Assembly (NCBI GenBank): GCA_900766045.1
Contig: CAAFTW010000008.1
Coordinates: forward strand, 30,035 to 94,034
Direction: 5' to 3'
DNA length: 64,000 bases
Source: Clostridia bacterium
Lineage (GTDB): Bacteria; Bacillota; Clostridia; Peptostreptococcales; Anaerovoracaceae
Positions 8,850 to 17,761 of this stretch are shown piece after piece. The stretch's first letter is position 1. Every line of letters starts with the position of its first letter. The notes beneath the pieces are model-generated. The model ran no database searches, was not told the origin of the DNA, and saw only the letters and a list, made by a program, of their open reading frames with translations. The position numbers and the translations under genes are program-made.

Positions 8850-9923
8850 ATGAACACAGGAAATAATAGCGGGCATGGAAAACGCATCGTCCTGGTTGTC
8901 GTTCTGATCCTGATTCTGATCGCGGCAACGGCAGGCATCTGGTACGTCGCATCTACCAGAGCGGAGAATGAGAATGCAAAGAAGGTTGAAATCGTTACGA
9001 TTCAGCAGGGAACCGGTGCTTCAGCCATCGGACAAATCTTAAAGAGCAAGGGGCTGATCCGTTCTGCTGCGGCATTCCGGGTTTACGGAAAGCTGAACGG
9101 GATGGAAACGAAGTATCAGGCCGGAACCTATGGAATCAGCAAGTCCATGAGCGTCAGTAAAATCGCAGAGATCATCGCCTCCGGAAAAACGAATACAGTC
9201 AGCGTAACCGTTCCGGAAGGCCTGACGGAATACCAGATCGCTAGGAAATTCTCTTCGGCAGGGCTGGTTAAATACAGTGATTTTGTAAAAGAGCTGGAAA
9301 GCGGCGATTTTACATCAGAATTCAGCTTTTTAAAGGGCGCTCAGAGGGGAAAGCACCAGCTGGAAGGCTATCTCTTCCCGGATACTTATGCAGTGGCCCC
9401 GGGAACAAGCAGCCACAAGATCATCGAGATGATGCTGAAGAGAGAGCAGACGGAGATGAACAGCCTGAAATTCAGCAGCAATGTGAAGAAGGGCTATGAC
9501 GTCAACAAGGTCATGACCATCGCTTCCATAATCGAGAAAGAGTGTCAGGTTGATCAGGACCGCGCCAAAGTTTCCAGTGTTATCTACAACCGCCTGAATA
9601 AAAAAAAGCCTCTTCAGATGGATTCTACGATTACCTATCTGCTGGACCAGACCGGAAGCCATAAGACAGAAGTCACGTATAAAGACCTGAAAATTGACTC
9701 TCCGTATAATACCTATAAGAATACAGGACTTCCTCCGGGGCCGATCGCAAGCCCTGGAAAGGCATCCATGGAAGCCGCTCTGCATCCTGCTGATACGAAG
9801 TACCTCTACTTTGTCGTCAGCAGCAAGCTGGACGGAAGTCATGTCTTCAGCAGCAGCTACAGCCAGTTTGAAAAGGATAAGGCTGCATACAGCAAGGCAT
9901 TGAAAAAGCAGCAGAGTAAATAA
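8850..9923 (+). CDS. mltG: Endolytic murein transglycosylase MltG (YceG-like)
   Basis: Membrane-anchored lytic transglycosylase thought to cut nascent glycan strands and so release peptidoglycan polymerases. The chosen ATG at 8850 has a GGAG site 7 bases upstream; a TTG at 8844 is a poorer option. A single transmembrane helix covers about residues 11-33 after a short cytoplasmic tail. The LysM-like and YceG domains follow, with the catalytic Glu in IIEKECQVDQDRAKVSSV and the PYNTYKNTGLPPGPI signature. Length of 357 residues is normal. In Bacillus the homologue (yrrL) also stands before the tRNA-modification genes yrrMNO, as here. Confidence 0.93.
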   Translation: MNTGNNSGHGKRIVLVVVLILILIAATAGIWYVASTRAENENAKKVEIVTIQQGTGASAIGQILKSKGLIRSAAAFRVYGKLNGMETKYQAGTYGISKSMSVSKIAEIIASGKTNTVSVTVPEGLTEYQIARKFSSAGLVKYSDFVKELESGDFTSEFSFLKGAQRGKHQLEGYLFPDTYAVAPGTSSHKIIEMMLKREQTEMNSLKFSSNVKKGYDVNKVMTIASIIEKECQVDQDRAKVSSVIYNRLNKKKPLQMDSTITYLLDQTGSHKTEVTYKDLKIDSPYNTYKNTGLPPGPIASPGKASMEAALHPADTKYLYFVVSSKLDGSHVFSSSYSQFEKDKAAYSKALKKQQSK

Positions 9924-9975
9924 ATCCAGCTCGGATAATAAGCTTGAAACGATACAGACAGAAAGGAAGATCGTT

Positions 9976-10656
9976 TTGGAGATAGAAATTACCAGTCCGC
10001 TGGTGGAGGAATTTCTCCATCAGCATTACCGGCCGCTGAACAGCAGCCTTGAGAAACTGCGGGAAATTTCCAGAGCAGATAAAGTTCCGCTGATCAGAAG
10101 AGAAACCGAGATGCTCCTTTCCACGCTTCTGGAGCTGAAACAGCCGAGGAAGATTCTGGAAGTCGGAACGGCTATCGGGTATTCGGCGGTGTATTTTGCG
10201 ACCTTCTGCCCGCACGCAGAGGTATACACAATTGAGAAAGATGAATATATGTTCCGCGCGGCCAGGATCAATGTAAGGCAGTCACGCCTGGAGAATCAGA
10301 TTCACGTTCTGCACGGAGATGGTGCGGAGATGATCGATCTTCTGAAAGCAAATGGAATCAAAGATTTTGACATGGTCTTTATTGATGCTGCAAAAAGTAA
10401 GTACGGAGAGTTCATGGATCATGCTCTGACCGTCACAAGAGACGGTGCGATGATCGTCTGCGACGATATTCTGCAGAATGGACTGACTCTGATCGACGCG
10501 GATATGGATCCGAAGCGTGAAAGAAAACACAGGACCAATATCCGTCAGATGAGAGAATTTATTTCAAAAATCATGGATGACCCGAGACTGTCCACATCAC
10601 TGAACGCAGTGGGAGACGGAATGTCCATTTCTGTCTATCACAGTGACGGAGAATAA
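9976..10656 (+). CDS. trmR: O-methyltransferase, probable tRNA 5-hydroxyuridine methyltransferase TrmR
   Basis: Class I SAM-dependent methyltransferase of the catechol-type family (226 residues). The SAM loop is EVGTAIGYSAVYF, with the acidic end of strand 2 in IEKDEY and a metal-binding DAAKS/CDDI pair. The start is a TTG at 9976 behind AAAGGAAGA. In Bacillus subtilis the same neighbourhood (yrrL-yrrM-yrrN-yrrO) encodes TrmR, which methylates 5-hydroxyuridine-34 of tRNA to 5-methoxyuridine. Position between mltG and trhP makes that function likely here, but it is assigned by context rather than unique residues. Confidence 0.82.
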   Translation: MEIEITSPLVEEFLHQHYRPLNSSLEKLREISRADKVPLIRRETEMLLSTLLELKQPRKILEVGTAIGYSAVYFATFCPHAEVYTIEKDEYMFRAARINVRQSRLENQIHVLHGDGAEMIDLLKANGIKDFDMVFIDAAKSKYGEFMDHALTVTRDGAMIVCDDILQNGLTLIDADMDPKRERKHRTNIRQMREFISKIMDDPRLSTSLNAVGDGMSISVYHSDGE

Positions 10657-10692
10657 GAACAGGGCGGTCAGGAATAAACGGAGAGGAAGAGA

Positions 10693-11928
10693 ATGAAAGA
10701 TAAACTGGAACTGCTGGCACCTGCCGGCGATCTGGAAAAACTGAAAACAGCGATCCAGTATGGCGCCGACGCTGTATATTTCGGCGGGGAGATGTTTTCC
10801 CTGCGCGCCGGAGCAGGGAATCTGTCCATTGAGGATATTAAAGAGGGACTGGAATATGCCCACAGCCGCGGAAAGCGCTGCTATATGACGATTAATATCT
10901 ATGCGCATAATACAGATATTGATCCGCTTTACCGCTATCTGGATAAAATCAAGGACCTGGGAATTGACGCTTTTCTGATTTCCGATCCGGGAATCATTGA
11001 TATGGTGAAAGAAGTTATTCCTGACGCGGAAATCCATTTATCCACGCAGGCGAATCTGACCAACTGGAGAACCGGAAAGTTCTGGACAGAAAAGATGGGA
11101 GTAAAGCGCCTGGTTCTGGCAAGAGAACTGAGTTTCCGGGAAATTCGGGAGATTCATGAAAAATTACCGGATGTGGATCTGGAGGCGTTTGTACATGGGG
11201 CGATGTGTATCAGTTACTCTGGACGCTGCCTGCTCAGCAATTTCATGACCGGAAGAGACGCTAACCGCGGGGCCTGCGCGCATCCCTGCCGCTATAAATA
11301 TGCGCTGGTAGAGGAGAAGCGTCCGGGGCAGTACTGGCCGATTGAAGAGGATGACCGCGGTTCTTACATCATGAACTCTAAGGATTTGTGCATGATCGCG
11401 CATATTCCGGAGCTGGTGGAAGCGGGAATTTCCAGTGCCAAGATCGAGGGCCGCATGAAGAGTATCTTCTATGTAGCCACAGTCGTTCACGCCTACCGTC
11501 AGGCTATCGATGCCTATTACGAAGATCCGGAGCACTGGACCTTTAAGGAAGAGTGGATGGATGAACTGAAAAAAGCCAGCCACAGAATGTTTACCACAGG
11601 TTTCTATTATGGGAAGCCGTCCGGAAATGAGCAGAACTACGAGAGCAGCGCCTATATCCGCGAATACTCTTTTGTGGGAAAGGTCCTGGACTATAATGAA
11701 GAGACGGGATACGCTCTGATTGAGCAGAGAAACAAGATGTCTGAAGGCGATGAAATCGAAGTTTTCGGACCGGAGATCAGCTTTTTCATCCAGACCATTA
11801 CGGACATGAGAGACGCGGAAACGGATGAAAGACTGGAATCTGCACCGCATCCGCAGCAGAAACTCCGTATGAAAATGGAGCAGCCGGTCCGCCCGGGATG
11901 GCTGCTGAGAATGAAAGCCGGGAAATAG
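10693..11928 (+). CDS. trhP: U32-family protein, probable tRNA hydroxylation protein TrhP
   Basis: Member of the former collagenase-like peptidase U32 family, now known to include TrhP, required for forming 5-hydroxyuridine at the tRNA wobble position (prephenate-dependent route). The 411-residue protein has the TIM-barrel start LELLAPAGDLEKLKTAIQYG. It also has the Cys-rich family signature FVHGAMCISYSGRCLLSN, followed by C...HPCRYKY, probably iron-sulfur ligands. A C-terminal beta domain follows. Only one U32 gene is present; Bacillus has two (yrrN, yrrO). It follows trmR by 36 bases, so hydroxylation and methylation are genetically coupled. Confidence 0.85.
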   Translation: MKDKLELLAPAGDLEKLKTAIQYGADAVYFGGEMFSLRAGAGNLSIEDIKEGLEYAHSRGKRCYMTINIYAHNTDIDPLYRYLDKIKDLGIDAFLISDPGIIDMVKEVIPDAEIHLSTQANLTNWRTGKFWTEKMGVKRLVLARELSFREIREIHEKLPDVDLEAFVHGAMCISYSGRCLLSNFMTGRDANRGACAHPCRYKYALVEEKRPGQYWPIEEDDRGSYIMNSKDLCMIAHIPELVEAGISSAKIEGRMKSIFYVATVVHAYRQAIDAYYEDPEHWTFKEEWMDELKKASHRMFTTGFYYGKPSGNEQNYESSAYIREYSFVGKVLDYNEETGYALIEQRNKMSEGDEIEVFGPEISFFIQTITDMRDAETDERLESAPHPQQKLRMKMEQPVRPGWLLRMKAGK

Positions 11929-11984
11929 CTTTATTCAGAAATAAGCTTTAAACAGGCAAGATGAATGGAGGAGATGGAGAATTT

Positions 11985-13271
11985 ATGTTACAGGATCCTT
12001 TAGCTGTCCGAATATGCTTGATTGTATCGGCCGCGGCATTTGTGTTTAACATGCTGGTAGAGTTTACCTACCGATCCTTAGAAAACTTCAGCAGGAGTAA
12101 ATGGGATGAGCTTCCAGAAAAGAAGCAGCCGCTGATGAGGAAGTATCTGGATCAGCCTTTTCGTTACAGGGGAACGGACAAGCTTCTCCAGGTGCTCTGT
12201 GTTGCTTCCGGATCTGTCTGCCTGTGGATGGCTGCTCTGCCGGACTGGAAAAACGCTCTGATCCGCCTTGCGGTCTATCTGGCCGCGATGATTACCGTAT
12301 TGTTTTTTGCAGGACGGACGGCAGACCAGCATGCTGAGGGTATGGCGGCAGTCATGTGCAGCTTCCAGCGGGCACTCTGTATTCTGTTTTTTCCGCTGAC
12401 CTGGCTTCTCCGGGCATTGAGCAGTGTTCTTCTGCTGATCTTCCGCCAGAACAGAAGGGAAGAGGATGAGCAGTTCTCTGAAGAGGATGTCATGTCTCTC
12501 CTTGAAGAAGGACAGAAAAACGGAGCGATTCAGGAAGAAGGCCGCAAAATGATCGGCAGTATCTTCCAGTTTGATGACGAGCTTGCCTATGAGATCATGA
12601 CGCCGAGAACGGATGTGTTCATGATTGATATCGACGATACTCCAGACGAATATCTGGATCAGCTTATGAGCATGAGATACTCCAGAATTCCGGTTTATGA
12701 AGAAGAGCCGGATAATATCCTGGGCATTCTCCATATTAAGGATTTCCTGATTCAGGCCCGTAAAAAAGGATTTGATCACGTAGATATTCGTTCGATCCTG
12801 AGAAAGCCCTACCTGGTCCCGGAAACGAAGAATATCGCCGCGCTGTTCATGGAGCTTCAGGCCACACGCCAGCATATCTGCATTCTGATTGATGAATACG
12901 GCGGATTCAGCGGTATTGTCACGATGGAAGACATCATCGAGGAGATCGTCGGAGATATCGATGATGAGTACGATGTCGAGACAGAAGATATCAAGGAACT
13001 GCCGGATAACACCTGGCTGGTCAGTGGTAATGTGGCTCTGGACGATCTGAATGAAGAAACCGGATCGGATCTGGAGTCCGAGAACAGTGAAACGCTGGGC
13101 GGCTTCATTATCGATCTGATCGGAGAAATTCCTAAAGACGGAAGAAACAGCCGGAAGGTGGAATATAAGAACTACACCTTTACCATTCTCTACGTAAAGG
13201 AGCGCCGTATCGTACAGGTGCGCATGGTCATTCATCCGCCGGAAGAGGATACGGAGGATGAGGAGAATTAG
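11985..13271 (+). CDS. CBS-domain membrane protein, CorC/HlyC type
   Basis: Membrane protein of the CNNM/CorC/HlyC group, members of which are linked to magnesium efflux or resistance. The start at 11985 has GGAGA 5 bases upstream; an ATG at 11961 lacks a good site. Order: hydrophobic helix at about residues 6-26, two or three more helices to about 150, an acidic linker, a pair of CBS domains (MTPRTDVFMIDID, IPVYEEEPDNILGILHIKDFL, LIDEYGGFSGIVTMEDIIEEIVGD), and a C-terminal CorC_HlyC domain. The membrane region is shorter and less conserved than the canonical DUF21 domain. The substrate is unknown. Confidence 0.85.
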   Translation: MLQDPLAVRICLIVSAAAFVFNMLVEFTYRSLENFSRSKWDELPEKKQPLMRKYLDQPFRYRGTDKLLQVLCVASGSVCLWMAALPDWKNALIRLAVYLAAMITVLFFAGRTADQHAEGMAAVMCSFQRALCILFFPLTWLLRALSSVLLLIFRQNRREEDEQFSEEDVMSLLEEGQKNGAIQEEGRKMIGSIFQFDDELAYEIMTPRTDVFMIDIDDTPDEYLDQLMSMRYSRIPVYEEEPDNILGILHIKDFLIQARKKGFDHVDIRSILRKPYLVPETKNIAALFMELQATRQHICILIDEYGGFSGIVTMEDIIEEIVGDIDDEYDVETEDIKELPDNTWLVSGNVALDDLNEETGSDLESENSETLGGFIIDLIGEIPKDGRNSRKVEYKNYTFTILYVKERRIVQVRMVIHPPEEDTEDEEN

Positions 13272-13297
13272 TCAGACTCGCATGAGTATGCTATAAT
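13269..13297 (+). promoter_or_regulatory. Promoter of the asp23-nusB operon
   Basis: A perfect TATAAT at 13292-13297 with TAGTCA 17 bases upstream (13269-13274). The -35 element overlaps the stop of the CBS-protein gene, so the operon starts within a very short gap. Confidence 0.55.
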
Positions 13298-13320
13298 CTC
13301 ATCATGAGAAAGGATTTATC

Positions 13321-13689
13321 ATGGAAGAGACAGACCGCCAGGACATTGAGGAAAGGCTGATGGAACGGATCGCAGAAACTGCAGAGTCGGTAGATGGAGT
13401 CAGCAGCATGTGCAGCACGCTTACAGAGGCTCTCGCAGACAATCTTCCGGTGAGCCGGAAATCCCGGGTCAGGGGAGTCAGGCTGGATGAACGCGGAGGA
13501 AATATCATCGCGGACATTTTCCTGAACGCAGAATACGGGCAGAACATTCCGGAACTTGCCTGGAATGTGCAGAACGCTGTGAACAGCAGAGTTTCTGAAG
13601 AACTATCGATAAAGCTGAAGAAAATTAATATACATGTACAGGGCGTAACAAGCCGTCACAGTCAGAGTAAGGAAGAGGAACAGGAATGA
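13321..13689 (+). CDS. Asp23/Gls24 family protein (YqhY type)
   Basis: A 122-residue Asp23/Gls24 domain protein. Paralogues anchor to membranes in staphylococci; the YqhY member next to the acetyl-CoA carboxylase and nusB genes in Bacillus affects fatty-acid synthesis. Visible family features are VDGVSSM near residue 25, RVRGVRLDERGGNIIADIFLN and NIPELAWNVQNAV. The C-terminal tail is polar. It is the first gene of the nusB operon and overlaps nusB by 4 bases. Confidence 0.85.
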   Translation: MEETDRQDIEERLMERIAETAESVDGVSSMCSTLTEALADNLPVSRKSRVRGVRLDERGGNIIADIFLNAEYGQNIPELAWNVQNAVNSRVSEELSIKLKKINIHVQGVTSRHSQSKEEEQE

Positions 13690-14135
13690 GCAGATCGCAC
13701 ACAGAGATGAGCAGAAAACAGGCCAGAGAATGGATGATGCAGGTCTATTATCAGATGGATGTCTTGAAAGACTTTGATCCTGACCATGAGGACAGCATCC
13801 TGACACAGAAAAAAATGGACGAGCAGGAAGATTACTGCAGAACACTGTACCGTGTTCTGATCAAGCATAAGGATCTGCTCGACCACTATATCGACAGTTT
13901 CAGCATCGGCTGGAAAATCGACCGCATGGCCAAGACTGACCTGGCGATTCTCCGTCTGGCAGCAGCAGAAATCCTCTATATGAGCGACATTCCCGTCGCC
14001 GTATCCATTAATGAGGCGGTAGGCCTTGCAAAACGGTATGGTACAGACGAGAGCCCGCGCTTTATCAACGCCATCCTGGCGAAGGTCGCAGACGTTGATC
14101 TTCCAGAAGATCAGAAGGAAGAGGGAAATGAATAA
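13686..14135 (+). CDS. nusB: Transcription antitermination factor NusB
   Basis: RNA-binding antitermination factor that acts with NusE (S10) on rRNA operons. The 149-residue protein has the N-terminal SRKQAREWMMQVYYQMD and the C-terminal family motif DIPVAVSINEAVGLAKRYG followed by PRFINAILAK. ATGA overlap with asp23 and a 1-base overlap with the next gene indicate translational coupling. Confidence 0.95.
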   Translation: MSRSHTEMSRKQAREWMMQVYYQMDVLKDFDPDHEDSILTQKKMDEQEDYCRTLYRVLIKHKDLLDHYIDSFSIGWKIDRMAKTDLAILRLAAAEILYMSDIPVAVSINEAVGLAKRYGTDESPRFINAILAKVADVDLPEDQKEEGNE

Positions 14136-15298
14136 TGCAGGGAGCTGTACTGGGAATTGACACGAGCAATTATAAAACGTCGGCCGCGCTGGTTTCAGCA
14201 GAGGGCCGCGTTCTCTGCGACCGCAGAAGATTCCTGGATGTTCCGGAAAAAGAGCGCGGGCTGCGGCAGCAGAACGCGCTTTTTCAGCATGTGCTCCATC
14301 TTCCAGAGCTTCTGGAGGATTTGTTTTCCGAATCGGGTGTAACTTCCGGAGATCTCCTGGCGGTTTCTGTCAGCACTCGTCCGCGTCCGGTGGAGGGCTC
14401 ATACATGCCGGTTTTTCTGGCGGGAGAAGGCACAGCGAGAAGCCTGGCCGCAGCCCTTCATGTGCCGCTGATTCGGACCTCTCACCAGGAAGGACATATT
14501 CGTGCGGCGGCGCAGAGCTCCGGCATGGAGATTCCAGAACGTATGATATCGTTTCATTTTTCCGGAGGAACGACAGAAGCGGTTCTGCTGGACCAGACAA
14601 AAAGAAAAAGGCAAGAGGCCGGCTGGTATCAGAAAGTTGGCGGCACAGAAGACCTGGCTGCCGGACAGGTGCTGGACCGGATTGGTGTACAATTGGGATT
14701 CCCATTTCCCTGCGGGCAGTATCTGGATCAGCTTGCTCTGGAGATGGATGGATGCAGGATTCCGGATCATGAGCTGTTCCGCCTTTCTTCCATCCGCTGT
14801 AAAGACGGCTTTGTCCATTTTTCCGGCCTGGAGACAGACTGCAGCAGGAGAATTGACAGGATACTGGGTATGGACGATCAGGAGCTCAGAAACATTCTGG
14901 GTGAAGAAGAAAATAAGAGTGTGACGAGCCAGCAGACAGGGAACTCCTTGCCGGATTGTTTTTTGTCCGGGAGTTCAGAGGAGAAAAGAACGGCCGCCGC
15001 CCTGATGGTTCTGCTTCTGATGAGGAGGATTACAAGGGCAGCGGCGCTGATGACGGCTGATCTCGCAGAGCAGTATGACATTCATGCCTTTCTCCTGGCG
15101 GGCGGTGTCGCGTCCAGTCAGTTTATGCGGGACCATTTCCATGAGGAATTAAAGAGAAGTATGGAAAAATGTGGAAATAAAGGCCGGACCAGTCAGAATC
15201 AGATCTGCTTCGGAACGCCGCAGATGTCGTCAGATAATGCGGTCGGCACTGCGCTGCTGGGACTGGATGCACTGTTGAAGGAGAATCAGCCGCGATAA
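14135..15298 (+). CDS. TsaD/Kae1-like paralogue (M22 family), function unknown
   Basis: A 387-residue ASKHA-fold protein related to TsaD, the tRNA t6A synthase subunit. It begins GIDTSNYKTS, carries a metal motif HQEGH (TsaD HxxGH), a phosphate-binding FSGGTTEAVLL, AGGVASS, and a late SDNAVGTA resembling the TsaD CTDNA motif. It differs from TsaD throughout and has a Ser/Lys-rich insertion (about residues 260-290), so it is probably not the essential enzyme. Homologues between nusB and xseA occur in clostridia; their role is unknown to me. It overlaps nusB by 1 base and is 18 bases before xseA. A regulatory or degenerate partner of the t6A machinery is speculation. Confidence 0.8.
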   Translation: MQGAVLGIDTSNYKTSAALVSAEGRVLCDRRRFLDVPEKERGLRQQNALFQHVLHLPELLEDLFSESGVTSGDLLAVSVSTRPRPVEGSYMPVFLAGEGTARSLAAALHVPLIRTSHQEGHIRAAAQSSGMEIPERMISFHFSGGTTEAVLLDQTKRKRQEAGWYQKVGGTEDLAAGQVLDRIGVQLGFPFPCGQYLDQLALEMDGCRIPDHELFRLSSIRCKDGFVHFSGLETDCSRRIDRILGMDDQELRNILGEEENKSVTSQQTGNSLPDCFLSGSSEEKRTAAALMVLLLMRRITRAAALMTADLAEQYDIHAFLLAGGVASSQFMRDHFHEELKRSMEKCGNKGRTSQNQICFGTPQMSSDNAVGTALLGLDALLKENQPR

Positions 15299-15316
15299 GG
15301 CAGAAAGGAAGGCAGT

Positions 15317-16504
15317 ATGGCACTGAAACCAGTTACCGTCTCGGAACTGAATCGTTATCTGTCCAGAATTATTGAGACGGATCCGATTCTTTCCATGGCA
15401 GCTGTAAGGGGTGAAATTTCTGCGCCGAGAAGGTCGGCCAGCGGGCATCTGTATTTCACTCTGAAAGATGAGAGCAGCAGAATCAGCTGCATGATTCCTG
15501 CGGATGAGCTTGCAGAGATGCATCTGGAGCCTGCCGATGGCATGGAAGTTACGGTAAGAGGGCGTGTGCATGTTTATATGCGCGGCGGAAGCTATACCCT
15601 GATCGTAAAATCCATGGAGGCAGAAGGAGAAGGCAGCCTTCAGATCGCCTTTCAGAAGCTGAAGGAAAAGCTGGAAAAAGAGGGTCTGTTCGATCCGGCA
15701 CATAAAAAGCCGATTCCGCCTTTTCCATCGGCGGTGGGCGTCATTACATCAGGAACGGGCGCGGCGGTCAGAGACATCCTGAAGAATCTGACCATGAGAA
15801 ATGATTTTGCAGATATTCTGGTATTTCCGGTCCTGGTGCAGGGCGATCAGGCGGCCTCGGACATTGTTTCGGCTATCCGCTATGCGAACAGGGTGCATCC
15901 GGAGCTGGATGTTCTGATTGTCGGGCGCGGAGGCGGCTCGATTGAGGATCTCTGGGCGTTTAATGAAGAAGCGGTTGCCCGGGCTGTTTATGACAGCGAA
16001 ATTCCGGTTATTTCTGCCGTCGGACATGAAATTGATTTTACGATTTCTGATATGACTGCGGATCTGCGGGCGGAAACTCCGACCAAGGGAGCGGTGCTGG
16101 CTGTGCCGGATACGCATCTTCTGAAAGAAGAACTGGAAAAGACGAAACAGGTCCTGAGCTGGAGGGCAGGAGGAAAGCTGCAGAATGCGGAACTTGCCGC
16201 ATCGGAACAGAGGAGCAGGCTGATGCTGGGAATCAGGAATCGTCTGCAGAATGCGGAGCATGAGCTGAAGCAGCTGAACATTCTGCTGAAAGCTAATCAT
16301 CCGGAGAGAATTCTTCAGCAGGGGTATTCTATGCTAGAGGACCAGGATGGCCGTGTCATTTCCGATATTTCGCAGCTTCAGATCAGCGGTTCGGGACAGG
16401 ATCATCCTGCTGTGTATCATCTGATCATGAAGAATGGACGAGCGGAAATCACTGTGGTCAGTAAAGAAGACAGGAAATCAGAAAGTGCCGGAAGATCCCG
16501 GTAA
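15317..16504 (+). CDS. xseA: Exodeoxyribonuclease VII large subunit
   Basis: Catalytic subunit of exonuclease VII, which degrades single-stranded DNA to oligonucleotides. The 395-residue protein has an N-terminal OB fold (VRGEISAPRRSASGHLYFTLKD) and the central catalytic core with GVITSGTGAAVRDI, VGRGGGSIEDLWAFN and ISAVGHEIDFTI. A C-terminal coiled-coil region binds the small subunit. XseB is encoded 21 bases downstream. Confidence 0.96.
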   Translation: MALKPVTVSELNRYLSRIIETDPILSMAAVRGEISAPRRSASGHLYFTLKDESSRISCMIPADELAEMHLEPADGMEVTVRGRVHVYMRGGSYTLIVKSMEAEGEGSLQIAFQKLKEKLEKEGLFDPAHKKPIPPFPSAVGVITSGTGAAVRDILKNLTMRNDFADILVFPVLVQGDQAASDIVSAIRYANRVHPELDVLIVGRGGGSIEDLWAFNEEAVARAVYDSEIPVISAVGHEIDFTISDMTADLRAETPTKGAVLAVPDTHLLKEELEKTKQVLSWRAGGKLQNAELAASEQRSRLMLGIRNRLQNAEHELKQLNILLKANHPERILQQGYSMLEDQDGRVISDISQLQISGSGQDHPAVYHLIMKNGRAEITVVSKEDRKSESAGRSR

Positions 16505-16525
16505 AGCTTCATACAGGAGAGTACG

Positions 16526-16729
16526 ATGAGTAAGAAGGAAAACGCGGAAGGCTTTGAAAAATCGATGGAAAAGCTCCGTCAGTATGCGGATCAGATTCAG
16601 CGCCCGGATATCAGCATTGAGGATGCGCTGAAATGCTATGAAGAGGGAATGAAATGCTACGATTCCTGCATGAATATACTGAAATCCGCAAAGCAGAAGA
16701 TTGAAACGGAAGAAGTTCCGAAAGCATAA
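16526..16729 (+). CDS. xseB: Exodeoxyribonuclease VII small subunit
   Basis: A 67-residue helical protein with the XseB pattern FEKSMEKLRQYADQIQRPDISIEDALKCYEEGM..C. Several copies decorate the coiled coil of XseA. Ribosome site CAGGAG. Length is standard. Confidence 0.93.
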   Translation: MSKKENAEGFEKSMEKLRQYADQIQRPDISIEDALKCYEEGMKCYDSCMNILKSAKQKIETEEVPKA

Positions 16730-16769
16730 TATTTATACAGAAATTTTTCAGATCAGTCAGGAGGCGAAT

Positions 16770-17666
16770 ATGAAGATTCATTATGACGAATTGAAAGATT
16801 TAGTTGAACAGCATCTGCTGGATTTTATTCCGCAGGTTAATCCGCTGAGTCAGACGCTTTATGATTCCATGGAGTACAGTCTGACGGGAGGCGGGAAAAG
16901 ACTGCGGCCGGTGCTGCTGCTTGCTTCATGTCAGTTTGCAGGAGGAGATCCGGTGAAGGCGCTGCCTTACGCCTGCGCGATGGAGTATATCCACACCTAT
17001 TCCCTGATTCACGATGATCTTCCGGCCATGGATGATGATGATCTGAGACGAGGACGTCCGACCAATCATATCCGTTTCGGGGCAGACATCGCGACCCTGG
17101 CTGGAGACGGACTGCTGAATACGGCTTTTCAGGCCATGTTTAAGGACATGTTTCTGTATTTTGACAAGCCAGATCTTCTGAAACGGAGAGTTTCCGCGGC
17201 ATACCGGATTGCTGAGGGAGCGGGTGTACAGGGAATGGTTGCCGGTCAGGTATCCGATGTAGAATCTGACCATGGTCAGAACTCCTCACCGGAAATGCTC
17301 AGGCATATTCATATCAATAAAACGGCGGCGATGATCATGGGTGCTGTGTCTGCGGGACTGGAACTGGGCGGTGCCGATCAGAAAATGAAAGATCATCTGC
17401 GGAAATATGCGGAATACCTGGGACTTGAATTTCAGGTCGTGGATGACATTCTGGATGTTATTGGAACCGCTGAGCAGCTGGGAAAAGATCCGCATCAGGA
17501 TGAAGCGAACGGGAAACTGACTTATGTTTCCCTGTACGGTCTCGACGGTGCACGGAAGCACGCTTCTCAGCTCACACAGATGGCTCTTGCTGAGCTGAAG
17601 GATTATAAAGAGGACGCGGACTTCTTCCGTGATCTTGTGGTAAAATTAGAAAAGAGAACCCATTAA
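16770..17666 (+). CDS. ispA: Polyprenyl (farnesyl) diphosphate synthase
   Basis: Condenses isopentenyl diphosphate with allylic diphosphates to make farnesyl (or geranyl) diphosphate. The first aspartate-rich motif is DDLPAMDDDDLRRGRPTNH (long DDx4D form of bacterial FPP synthases) and the second is DDILD. GGGKRLRP binds the diphosphate. The ATG at 16770 follows CAGGAGG, giving 298 residues; an upstream in-frame ATG at 16701 lies inside xseB and is rejected. dxs follows 95 bases later, which places two isoprenoid steps together. Confidence 0.93.
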   Translation: MKIHYDELKDLVEQHLLDFIPQVNPLSQTLYDSMEYSLTGGGKRLRPVLLLASCQFAGGDPVKALPYACAMEYIHTYSLIHDDLPAMDDDDLRRGRPTNHIRFGADIATLAGDGLLNTAFQAMFKDMFLYFDKPDLLKRRVSAAYRIAEGAGVQGMVAGQVSDVESDHGQNSSPEMLRHIHINKTAAMIMGAVSAGLELGGADQKMKDHLRKYAEYLGLEFQVVDDILDVIGTAEQLGKDPHQDEANGKLTYVSLYGLDGARKHASQLTQMALAELKDYKEDADFFRDLVVKLEKRTH

Positions 17667-17761
17667 TTTCTGCTGCAGGCAGAAACAGACTGCGCCGTGA
17701 ACGAGCTGTGCAGTGCCCGGAATATGCCGGGAAGTTTTATGAAAACGGAGGAGAATAGCGG

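Noticed and set aside
12078..13235. Long minus-strand open frame (385 codons) opposite the CBS-domain gene
   Set aside because: It is antisense to a clear conserved protein, and has no ribosome site or family features; the same applies to similar long frames opposite dxs, grdC, thl and the histidine kinase gene.
16701..16769. Upstream start for ispA
   Set aside because: It lies inside xseB, while CAGGAGG directly precedes the ATG at 16770.
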